DNA from: Antedon mediterranea
Taxonomy: Eukaryota; Echinodermata; Crinoidea; Comatulida; Antedonidae
DNA length: 64,000 nucleotides
Assembly: GCF_964355755.1 (NCBI RefSeq)
Contig: NC_092676.1
Coordinates: 13,934,288-13,998,287, forward strand
Direction: 5' to 3'
Part shown: piece after piece, positions 23,151 through 34,300 of the stretch
How positions within the stretch are numbered: position 1 is the first letter of the stretch
Layout: each line of letters opens with the position of its first letter
Position numbers and translations under genes: made by a program
The notes under the pieces: generated by a model
The model's database searches: none
Told to the model about the DNA's origin: nothing
Seen by the model: the letters and a program-made list of their open reading frames with translations, nothing else

Positions 23151-23555
23151 ATGGAGGAAATATACATATACGGCTTTACCACGTTGAAACACCGGTTCTC
23201 GTCAGATCACCGAAGTTAAGCAACGTTGGGCCTGGTTAGAGCTTGGATGGGAGACCACCTGGGAATAGCGGGTGCTGTATACGGAGCTGGGGTCCAGTTA
23301 GGCATTTGAAATCAGCACTGCTGACTCTTATGGCAGCCCCTGCATCTCTTAGTATCTGCCTCAGACCTCTGGTCAAGGTGGGCACTGGACGAGAGAAGCC
23401 CTTGATCAATGTCAGGACCAATCAAGGTGCTTTAAACTCTCCTGGCTTTGTTTGTATCAAACCTGTTAGTGGCGGTAATTATCGCTGTTGGTTTCGATTG
23501 AATAAAAAAAAAATAAAAAAATATATATATATATATATCTGTATATTTCCTCCAT
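23151..23555. repeat. 15-bp inverted repeat around the 5S-derived SINE
   Basis: ATGGAGGAAATATAC at 23151-23165 is matched perfectly in inverse at 23541-23555. SINEs are normally flanked by direct repeats; none was found here. Confidence 0.75.
23169..23510 (+). mobile_element. 5S rRNA-derived SINE
   Basis: About 114 bp at 23169-23282 is a clear 5S rRNA relative: ACCACGTTGAAACACCGG, TCACCGAAGTTAAGCAACG, CTTGGATGGGAGACCACC and GGGTGCTGTA. The A-box, intermediate element and C-box regions of the internal RNA polymerase III promoter are all kept. It continues without a terminator into a body of about 220 bp and ends in an A-rich tail plus an AT microsatellite. A 5S head on an unrelated body with an A-rich tail is the SINE3 type of short retroposon. 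A functional 5S gene would end just after GCTGTAGGC with a T run, which is absent. Confidence 0.8.
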
Positions 23556-23559
23556 GTTA

Positions 23560-25660
23560 TTATTAGTATTATTATTATTATTACTCGACCTAACCACTTT
23601 CTTAACGTGTTCTCGTGCGGCAGTACGAATATTTTTTCGCACTTTGATAGTGTAAAGCAATGCAAACAATGTATCTTTTTTTCCGTAGCGTATTCCTTTT
23701 TTATCCCTTTTCCCGATTTGTAGTTGCAAAGAAAAAAAATATAATGCTTCCCACTCATATAATTCTTACATTTACGTAGAATACCGTTAATTGGATCACG
23801 TGTTACATTGTCTGAAATTCATTTTTGACATCTTTGCTTTCATTCTCGACATTCTGACTTTATTTGATAGCCACTCTAGAATTGCTTGATATTTTGTTGG
23901 AAATACCCGGAGATGTACTTTGAAATTCCGAGTCAAAGTTATTTGTTTCTCCTAAAACACAAACCAAATGGAAATTGTAATTGTATATCATATTGGGTAC
24001 AATATCTAAATTTAAACAATAACAATATTTTGACTAATTATATTTTGAGATATTATCTTTGTGACACTATAGGCCTAAATAATAATAATTCTTAATATCA
24101 ACATAAACATACTGTATTGTATACATTGCAATGATTCTGTTTGAGTATTTAAATTTCGTTCGTTTTCAACGTGAGGTTAGGGTAGGGTGTAAGCTGTACT
24201 GTTTCTAATGTTTTCTTATGGTACGTATGGTCTAACATAGAATTAGTAGAAATGAAAAATCTTTAAAGAAAAAGTAATACAGTAAATGGAAGATTTAGTG
24301 ATGGAGCCTAATTATAGCGTAGTAAACAATAGTTACATACTACAATTAAGAATAAAACATACTTCAAATACTCAATATTATTAAAAATACCTGGCAAGTA
24401 TGTTTGAGTATTTATATATCGTTCGTTTTCTATTTCTTGATGTTTAGTGTAGGAAGTAACTGGTAACAGGCCTACTCTATACTTGTACAATAACTATGGT
24501 CCTCAATTGGTTGCTGGTTCCTGTAAAAATATAAGTGTGTAGGCCTATGCCTTGAAAGAATAGCAAGGAAAAATTTCAATTTCAAAAGATATCGCACATT
24601 TCCATAGTTGTAATTGTATACAATATATTAGTTATATTAGCCTCGACTTTTTTAATATTTAAAAATTAAAATGTTTGTTTTGAAGTAACCATGTGCAGTG
24701 ACCTGGTCAGAAAAGCCAGTCTTCTGATAGGCATGGCTAACCAATGCTCAAATACAAAATAATAACGTATAATATTTGTATTATATGCCTACTCATTAAT
24801 ATTAATAGTGTTGAAACGTTTTACGAGTTACAATTCTAGGCCTACATTTGATAATCTGAAAAGTAGGCCTAAACATAATTATCTCAGCCAGTCCTATCGC
24901 CCGTATTCTTAAACCGCACTTTAGTCGTAGTTCGAGCTAAAAATTTAAAAATGACCTAATTTTAATTTATAAACCGAACTTCAACTAAATCGCCGACTAA
25001 ATCAGGCCAACCTCGACTAAATCGAGACGAATTTTGATCGATTATTTTAGTCCTGGAGGGGGCAGGCTAAATGGTCGACTAAATGTTTTTTAAACGATGT
25101 TTATGAAAAACGTAACAGTCATTGATAATGATGAGAAGGAAATATCTATTTTTATATTAGCTTAATTATATACATTGGTATAAGTTATAATAATGAAAAT
25201 CATCTTTATTTACAACTGTATACAAATTACATTATTTTCTTTGCGCAAGTCCGACTTGAACTACGTCACGCCATAGCGACAATGGGAGATGCGGAAATTC
25301 ACCACGCGCCTAGCGCTTTCTTGTCACGCTATGAAGTGCGTGGTTCGTCGCGATCATACTTTGTTGGAGGCCTAGAAAATATGAAAGTTACCGTACCGCC
25401 ATGGTTCCTAAATATATTTTGAAGATTTTGTTTGTTGCACTGTTAAATTAATACTGATCTTGTTCTAATAATTAACGATTAAAATTATTTTTCATGTATA
25501 TAGTCCTGATGCGTAAAAGGTTTTGTAAGAAAATGGAAAGTGCTATCAATGCGCAAAATTTCGTCTGCTCCTCAAATACTCTCTTTTCATTGGCCAATGT
25601 CTAGTCTTTGTTACCCAGACGTGTGCAACTCTACTAAAAGCTCGGCTTCATTAAGTTGAA
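23560..25660. other. No gene seen; AT-rich, repeat fragments
   Basis: Starts with an ATT microsatellite. Near 24895-25090 lies a segment with repeated GACTAAAT/ATTTAGTC words (ACTAAATCGCCGACTAAATC, GGTCGACTAAATG) that looks like a repeat end. No coding motifs were recognised. Confidence 0.35.
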
Positions 25661-25669
25661 AAAAGCTTA

Positions 25670-25768
25670 TTTTATGCTTATAAAATGTATATCAAAGCCG
25701 ATAAATTTAAGTGTGCCGAATCGTCTCAGGGACGAATCGTCTCAGGGCCGAATCGTCCCGCTACCTCC
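25670..25768 (-). repeat. Inverted copy of the GGGACGATTCGGC array and tail
   Basis: Reverse-complemented, this reads GGTAGCGGGACGATTCGGCC, two more motif copies, then the ACACTTAAATTTATCGGC tail and TTTGATATACATTTTATAA. The same order occurs at 1678-1825 in the opposite orientation. Confidence 0.75.
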
Positions 25769-25769
25769 A

Positions 25770-27690
25770 AAGTACCAAAAACGTCGGCCTCTAGAACTAT
25801 AATTGCTGCTTGCTTTAGCTTCTGAATGAGTAGTCTTCATGGGACGTAGCTGGCTAGAGCAGCAGCGTGAAAACAATCAAAGAATGAAAGCACTCAGAAA
25901 CTGAGTGAAGTACTTGGCAAAATATATCCACTGACTCGGAGCATGTTGAAAGATACATTTTTTTCTTTAGGTATTAGCTTTACATTATTAAAATCCTGCT
26001 GGGGTTAATAATTTGTTTAAATAATTTTTCGATACAAACAATTCCGGCATTGCAACAATGACCTTTCTAAAATCAAGATTGACCAGAATAACGATCGAGG
26101 AGTGTCTTGAAGCTGTGCCGATTTGCGGCGCCTCTGCCTTAACTCATGTAGTAAGCTTAACCACTTGACCAGTCGACTAATGTTTTGGTCCATATCAAAG
26201 AATATGTCCATGTTAAAAGAAGACAGAATGCGTGCTATTTAATATATCGTACGGAAGATAAGCTTTTGTGACAAACAATATATCAATTTACCTGAAAATC
26301 AATAGGCATGTTCTGTAAGTATATACCTATGTACAGAAATAAGGAAGGACACACACTGGTACTAACAAAACTAATTATCAACTAACAATAGTTTAATTTG
26401 AATAACAATAGAACAGCAACGCCAAAAACAAACGGGTGAATTTGAAAAGAAATAGGGTTTTTAAAACTACTCGTATTGAATCAACTTTTATTTTAAAATT
26501 ACAAATCACAAATTATAGCCTAACCTTTGCCTCTTGTCCAAAAATGAGGTTTTTTGGACAAGTAGTTCTCGAGAAAATGTAATTTCAGTTTACGTGTTAC
26601 TTTAAAACTGCTCACCGGCTTTTGAAAATTGTCTCCTATCTTTTAACACTAGCCGGTCTGAAAATAATATCATTTTTGTTATTTGTGAAGTTATTAATAA
26701 ACCAATTTTGTTGATTTTCAATAGGCATGGTCTGAAAGTATATACCTATCTACACCCAAAAATTCAGAATGATAACTTGAAAACTGTAGGCGCTATCGTG
26801 CTAACAAACAAACAAACAAACAAACTAGCCTTCGCGCATAGCGCGATACTTGGCCAAATCAAAATTGGCCTCCTAAACACACTTGACCTTGACCGATTTT
26901 AACCCGATCTAAGGTCAGTATATGTCATAAACCTCCCTTGTAACATAAAAATAGAGACATAATTTCTCTAGATTTAATTATAAATCAGCCGTATAATTTA
27001 TATACTAAGAAATAATTTTATTTGAACAAACAATACGAATAATTAAAAAAAATCTGATTTCGTTTCATTTCCCACGGTGAGACTCGATCTCGGTAACTTA
27101 AATGCTGTAGACACCAGCACAGACCACCGAGCCATACACAACTGACTGACATATGAAGAAAGATTCCTATGTGTATTTATCATTGTGAGCGATAGAGTGA
27201 TGACAAACACACACACAAACCGAACAATAGAACAGCAACGCGAAAAACACACGGGTGAATTTGAAAAGAAATAGGTTTTTTAAACTATTCGCATTAAAAA
27301 ACCTGTAAATTAAATCTAATTAAGTTTTAAAATTACAAATCACAAATTATAACTCTTGCCTCTTGTACAAAACTGAAGTTTTTTGGACAAGTAGTTCTCG
27401 AGAAAATGCAATTTTAGTTTACTTGTTAGTTTAAGACTGCTCACCGGCTTTTGATAATTCTGTCCTATCTTTTAACACTAGCAGGTCTGAAAATTATTTT
27501 TAAAAGTGGTCCAGAATTGGAACCGTGGTCCGGATTTTAACCAAAATCGGGCGGTGTCATCCTTGCACCAGTTGACATGTATGGTAGTAATTTGGAGTCA
27601 TTCGAATCAAAACTGTGAGCGCTAGAGTGATGACAAACAAACAAACAAACACACACACACACACACACAAACCGCACCAATCAACATACT
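25770..27690. repeat. Dispersed direct repeats with tRNA-like segment
   Basis: AATAGAACAGCAACGC...GGGTGAATTTGAAAAG occurs at about 26408 and 27227, and about 280 bp after each is similar (TTGGACAAGTAGTTCTCGAG, CTCACCGGCTTTTGA). CAATAGGCATG..CTG.AAGTATATACCTA occurs at 26302 and 26720. ACAAACAAAC runs are frequent. On the minus strand near 27135-27065, GGCTCGGTGGTCTGTGCTGG followed by GAGATCGAGTCTC is tRNA-like but does not fold cleanly. Confidence 0.6.
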
Positions 27691-27960
27691 TGGCCAATTT
27701 TCAATTTGGCCAAGTAACAAAGTGAATACTATACTTGGCAAAAATTTTTTTGCCAAGTAATAAACACACAAACAAAGTAAATACTATACTTGGCAAAATT
27801 CTTTTTGCCAAGTAACAAAACACAAACAAAGTAAATACTATACTTGGCAAAATTTTTTTTTGCCAAGTAACAAACATACATACAAACATACATACATACA
27901 TACAAACAAAGTGAATACTATACTTGGCAAAATTCTTTTTTACAAGTAATAATAACACAG
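27690..27960. repeat. Hairpin minisatellite, about 52-60 bp units
   Basis: About five units of ACTATACTTGGCAAAA followed by a T run and TTTTGCCAAGTAA, with ACAAACAAA spacers. Each unit forms an ACTTGGCAAAA/TTTTGCCAAGT hairpin. The long open frame on the minus strand is an artefact of the repeat. Confidence 0.85.
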
Positions 27961-28009
27961 GGTTACAATTAGTATAGTATAGCCTATTTCCTATACAATA
28001 ACTTTCCGT

Positions 28010-28294
28010 ATCCCTACTCGACGTGCGAGGCGCCCTTGAAATAGGCTTCCATAGTGTCTCTCGCGTTTAATGCATTGTTGATCGAAGAGTAGGAAGTGTG
28101 ATATCTATTCTATAAGTATAATATATCTTCCCATGGAGGTATATGATCTTCCAAACAATCTTTGCAATCATCCAACACCATCTCCATCTTTGTTTTGCTG
28201 AAGTTTGAGTAATTGTGCCAGAAACGAGGTTGTATTTGTTTTATTCATAAAGAAATTCAGCAATTCTGTCAAATAAAGGGCGTAGTAATTATCG
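28010..28294 (+). promoter_or_regulatory. Likely RNF2 5' UTR and promoter region
   Basis: Inferred from position only. A slightly CpG-richer stretch (CTCGACGTGCGAGGCGCCC near 28018) precedes the proposed start codon. No TATA box or initiator could be assigned with confidence. Confidence 0.3.
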
Positions 28295-28309
28295 ATGGCG
28301 GCTATACAG
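28295..28309 (+). CDS. RNF2: RNF2 putative coding exon 1 (MAAIQ)
   Basis: ATG at 28295 begins five codons, MAAIQ, ending CAG before the donor GTAAAG. Phase 0 joins exactly to the phase-0 start of exon 2. The choice is inferred: exon 2 has no in-frame ATG, and this start makes the N-terminus exactly as long as human RNF2 (Trp17-Glu18 in both, from memory). No other exon 1 candidate this neat was seen upstream of 36653, but five codons alone are weak evidence. Confidence 0.6.
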
Positions 28310-31300
28310 GTAAAGGCGTGAAATGTGAATGAATGTGTCTTTCCTGACCGTTCTGACCTCTAGTTAGGCTAGGCTAGTAAAGAGACTGTTTAACACTAGG
28401 CCTAGGCCTAGCTAGAGCCTAGGGCTAGGCTAAGCCTTGTTGGTAGGAGCCTAGCTAGGCCCTAGGCCTAGACTAGCTAGGATTTAAATGTGTTAAATTT
28501 AAAGTCTTTAAACCACCATCACATGATAGAGGAAGTGAAAGAATCATTTTAAAACAAAAATGATTAGCCTAGGCCTAGCCTACTAGGGCCTAGCTAGGCC
28601 TACTAGGCCTACTAGTAGGCTAGGTAGATACTGATGATAGGCCTAGGCTAGCCGGATTACGGTCGAAGCGGCCGCCAACCAAAGCGGCCGCTAGTTCAAT
28701 AACGGTAATTTGTATGGAACGCCGTGTGCGCTTTGATTGTCGTTGTTTTGTAATCTTTGATTGTCATTGTTTCGACAGGTTTTCTTTACCTCGGACGTAA
28801 ATAACAATCTCAATTATTATGTAATTTATTCTCTTTTTTAACAGATTGAATGTGATATGTTCTTTTAAACAAAATGGCAAATCGATGATTACTTACTTTA
28901 ACTGTTCTAAATGATATGTTTAATAAAGTCAATAAAATACATTGTGGTGTTTGTATTGTATATTAATATAATATATAATAAGCCAATTATTAAGAATAAT
29001 GTATATATATTTTCAATAAAGTATATCAAAATATATATATTTGTTATTGTATATTAATTAATTAGTAAAGTAACTACTGTAGTAGTGTTCGCAATCATAA
29101 TAATTACAATAACATGATGACATCAATTTATTTATTTAATATCCTAAATTATTTTATACCTTCAGATATATAAATATTGATCAATTTAAAATGAGTTTTA
29201 AATACTAAAATAAGATGCAAGTGTCTGTACGGGACGGTAATTAATTACGCAAATTTCTGCTAATAACTACACGGCCGGCTGTAGAAGGTCGCGTTTTCGT
29301 CCCCATGTTGCTTTATTGAAAACACAAACAATGTATTACAATGGAATAACACTTAATGTATAACACACCCTATTACTAATCAATAAAAAAACAAGATTCG
29401 ATAGTACACATTGTAAATGAGATATAAAGATTCGGCAATACCGTACGTTAATTATTATTGCAATACTGTATGAAGATTCGATAGTATGTAGGCCTAAATG
29501 AGATATAAAGATTTGGCAATACCGTACGTAAATTAGTATTGCAATACTGTATAAAGATTCGATAGTAAAGTAAACGAGATATAAAAATTCGGCAATACCG
29601 TACGTAAATTATTATTGCAATACTGTATGAAGATTCGATAGTAAAGTAAACGAGATATAAAGATTCGGCAATACCGTACGTAAATTAGTATTGCAATACT
29701 GTATAAAGATTCGATAGTAAAGTAAACGAGATATAAAGATTCGGCAATACCGTACGTAAATTATTATTGCAATACTGTATGAAGATTCGATAGTAAAGTA
29801 AACGAGATATAAAGATTCGGCAATACCGTACGTAAATTATTGCAATACTGTATGAAGATTCGATAGTAAAGTAAACGAGATATAAAGATTCGGCAATTCC
29901 GTACGTAAATCATTATTGCAATACTGTATGAAGATTCGATAGTAAAGTAAACGAGATATAAAGATTCGGCAATACCGTACGTAAATTAGTATTGCAATAC
30001 TGTATGAAGATTCGATAGTATGTAAATGAGATATAAAGATTCGGCAATACCGTACGTAAATTATTGCAATACTGTATGAAGATTCGATAGTAAAGTAAAC
30101 GAGATATAAAGATTCGGCAATACCGTACGTAAATTATTGCAATACTGTACAGTATAAAGTTTCGATAGTATGTAAATGAGATATAAAGATTCGGCAATAC
30201 CGTACGTAAATTATTAATGCAATACGTATGTATAAAGATTCGATAGGAGAGTGCTCGAGAAACGTCGGGTTAGTTCAACGTTATTTTTTCCCTTCACTGC
30301 CAATATTTAAAAAAAAAAGAGATATAAATAAATAAATAGTAAATGAGATATAAAGGTTCAATAGTACGTAGATTATGATACAAACGTAAATTATTAATGA
30401 TTCGATAGTATATGTAAATATATTTAGTTAGTTAATACAGTATTAAAATACAAATAAAATATACATTCATTTATCGGCAAACTTAATTTTTTTAGAAATA
30501 AAGATTCGATAGTTCATGATTTGGCTTATATTTATTGGTTTGACCATACATACAGCTGTAACTCAACTGGCCATAGGCCATGGTGTTGACAACGACAATC
30601 AAAGATTAAAGCGCACATGGCGTTCCATACAAAAGACGATATTAAACTGGCGGCCGCTTTGCTTGGCGGCCGCTTCGACCATACTCCGGCTAGCCTAGGC
30701 CTAGCTAGTAAGTAGGCCTACTAAATTTGGATTACAGAAGATATCGCAATATCAAGTAGGCCTAGGCTAAGTGTCGTCTAGGCTAATGTAACCTGATATG
30801 GCATATGACCGGTTGGGCCCCGACAAGTTGAGCCGCCGGTAGTTTCTATGAAACGCCCAGTCCAGTGCGTCTTTTACGACATTTCGCGTAGTGATAGAAT
30901 GGTGTCCTAGACCTAGTACATAAGTTCATGGTCTTTAGGTTCATTGTGTCATGACAATAAAGAATATAATAATTACATACTACAATTTTGTTGGTTTGAA
31001 CCGCCATAACAACACAGCAAAGGAGTCAGGAGTTATTAAATAGTCATATTTTAATAATTTAATTGTTTTTAATCTTTCAAGGTAAAAATGCAGTGCACTC
31101 TATAATATTTTTCTCTCGTGTAGGCCTACCACGTAAAATCATGTTGTCCCTCAGGACTAAATGAGGTTAAATAATTATTATTTTTTATTTACTATCTTTT
31201 AATATCATATTTTATTGAATTTTACAATGTTAATACACAAAATATTTTACTAAAAAACGGTGATTTTATGTAATTATTTTACCGACCTAAAAACGATCAT

Positions 31301-34300
31301 TTTCGGTGATGTTTTAGGCCTTATATTTTGGAATCTACAAGTCAGATTTTCATAATTATTTCTTTAATTATAATATTTAATAATTTTAATAAAACTAAAA
31401 ACCGTGATATATAAACTTTTGAATATACATCGTTATATCTAATATAAATAGGACTTCCATTAAATAGAAACGAGCACCGGCGAAAGTTAGCATTTGGCGT
31501 TTCATAGAAAATAATGTTTTTTTGGCGGCGGCTCAACTTGGCCTAATCCCCTGATATCCTATCCCACTGGACGTATAACAAATGATAGTTACGTACCGTC
31601 CGCTGGACGTATAACATGTATTTTGTACATACCGCAGTTGGCCGCCGCTGGAAGTACAACGTGTAAAACTCGTCTTAAATGATAAAACTCGCCCTAAATA
31701 TTAAAACTCGTCCTAAATATTGAAACTTGTCCTAAAAAATAATAAATTTACTCTAAAACTAGGTGTTCTATAAATAAATAATGAAAATTTTGTGTTCGTT
31801 GAATGATGAGAATATTTGTATTTGTTCTTACCTGACTGTGCTATTCAACTTGACTTTTTATTAAACTTAATCTTCCAACTTATAAAATATTCCCCATTTA
31901 ACTCATAATCATTCATTGTTTATGTATTATTAGCTTTTTTGTTTGTTTCATATTATCACAGCTCCAAATATAAAAGTAATTATTAAAAAATACTAAAAAT
32001 TGTATGTCAATGTTTGTCGTTGAAAGAGCAAGCATCTATTCTATGTATCAGAATTTCTTCAACATTTTAATATGTTTTTGCTAAAACAATTATCTTCCGA
32101 AAGTGTTATCTTCATGTTTAATTTTGATGACGTTATCATGTGTACTGTAATAAAAGGTGGTCCAGTAATTTCAACTATGCTACACTGTATGTACAGTAGA
32201 TATAATAGGGTATTGCTAAACTGCGCAAACACTGCGCAAACTGCAACAAAAAAAGCTGCGCAAACCTCCTTCAAAACAATTATTATTGATTAGAACACAA
32301 CTAGAACTATATAGGGAGACAATTTATGAGAAAAAAAATTTGAAATTCCTTTAAGTTTGCCTTTTTTTGGTGAAAAACTTCAATTTTTGGGAAAATTACT
32401 GATTTCACAGCGCAAAGAACAAAAAAAAGCTGCGCAAACCTCCTTCAAAACAATTATTATTGATTAGAACACAACTAGAACTATATAGGGAGACAATTTA
32501 TGAGAAAAAAAAATTGAAATTCCTTTAAGTTTGCCTTTTTTTGGTGAAAAACTTCAATTTTTGGGAAAATTACTGATTTCACAGCGCAAAGAACAAAAAA
32601 AGCTGCGCAAACCTCCTTTAAAACAATTAATATTGATAGAACACAACTAGAACTATATAGGGAGACAATTTATGAGAAAAAAAATTTGAAATTCCTTTAA
32701 GTTTGCCTTTTTTTGGGTGAAAAACTTCAATTTTTGGGAAAATTACTGATTTCACAGCGCAAACAACAACAAAAAGCTGCGCAAACCTCCTTTAAATCAA
32801 TTAATATTGATTAAAACACAAGTAGACCTATATAGGGAGACAATTTATGGGGAAACAAATTTGAAATTCCTTTAAGTTTGCCTTTTTTTTGTGTGAAAAA
32901 CTTCAATTTTTAGGAAAATTACTGATTTCACAGCGCAAACAACAACAAAAAGCTGCGCAAACCTCCTTTAAATCAATTAATATTGATTAAAACACAACTA
33001 GACCTATATAGGGAGACAATTTATGGGGAAAAAAATTTAAAATTCCTTTAATTTTGCCTTTTTTTTGGGGTGAAAAACTTCAATTTTTGGGAAAATTACT
33101 GATTTCACAGCTCAAAAAAAAAAAAAAGCTGCGCAAACCTCCTTTAAATCAATTAATATTGATTAAAACACAACTAGACCTATATAGGGAGACAATTTAT
33201 GGGAAAACAAATTTGAAATTCCTTTAAGTTTGCCTTTTTTTGGGTGAAAAACTTCAATTTTTGGGAAAATTACTGATTTCACAGCACAAACAACAAAAAA
33301 AGCTGTGCAAACCTCCTTTAAATCAATTAATATTGATTAAAACACAACTAGACCTATATAGGGAGACAATTTATGGGAAAACAAATTTGAAATTCCTTTA
33401 AGTTTGCCTTTTTTTTGGTGAAAAACTTCAATTTTCTAATAAATATTAATTGGTTTGAAGGAGGTTTGCGCAGCTTTTTTTGTTGTTTGCGCAGTGTTTG
33501 CGCAGTTTAGCAATACCCGATATAATACAGTACTATTATATTGTATACTATAAGGCACAAAATAGACAGAATTTAGCACAAACATATTATCAGGTCATAA
33601 GTGCTGTAATCTTTTTCTGTTCGCATTTTGGAGCGTACATGCACGTGGCATTGTTGTGCGGATAACTCACTCGTCAAAGTGACGAGTTCAAATCTAGTTT
33701 CTGTTTTATCGTCGTCAGCAGAGGAGCCGTACTGAGTAGTTAAAAAAAAAAATCCTGCTAGAGGTTGCGGCAAACAGAATATTGCAATTCATGCCATGTG
33801 ACAAAAAAAACTAGGTCTGTATTAATTACGGTCTTCTGTCAGCAGTCTTTTTGAGCGACTAACTGAACGTTCTGATACTATATTTAGAATGAATTTTTTA
33901 CTATCTTTTTTGTCGGCATCCCTTTTCGATCAACTGGACGTTCGATATAAACGAAGGTCGCAGCCACAATGGATTAACGTGATCTTTTTACAGTATGCTG
34001 TCTTGTACTTTATTTTTCAAATTCGTGAAAGTTTTATGTCGCGAAAATGGCCGATGTAACCGATTCGCGAAAGTTTCAAGTTTCTGGTTTTACATATTAT
34101 GCTCATAAATTCTAACTTTGTTAACAAATTTAAAAAATACAGCAACGACAAAGCTCAATAGCCTTTACAAAATAATCAATATATTTCTTGTTTAATAAGT
34201 ATAATAATTATTATTTACTAGAGGGTGAGATCACTTCACTCGCTCTCCCTCTAGGAAGTGTAGACGATGGTTCTCGGAATGATAATGTTCTCCTTGTACG

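Noticed and set aside
23169-23282. Functional 5S rRNA gene
   Set aside because: It has substitutions in conserved stems, no T-run terminator, and continues into a SINE body with an A-rich tail.
1678-25768. A single 24-kb transposon bounded by the GGGACGATTCGGC arrays
   Set aside because: No target duplication at the outer edges and no transposase or polymerase genes inside that would fit. Kept only as a low-weight finding.
27690-33518. CRISPR-like repeat-spacer array
   Set aside because: This is metazoan DNA. The repeats are contiguous satellite units without unique spacers of constant length.
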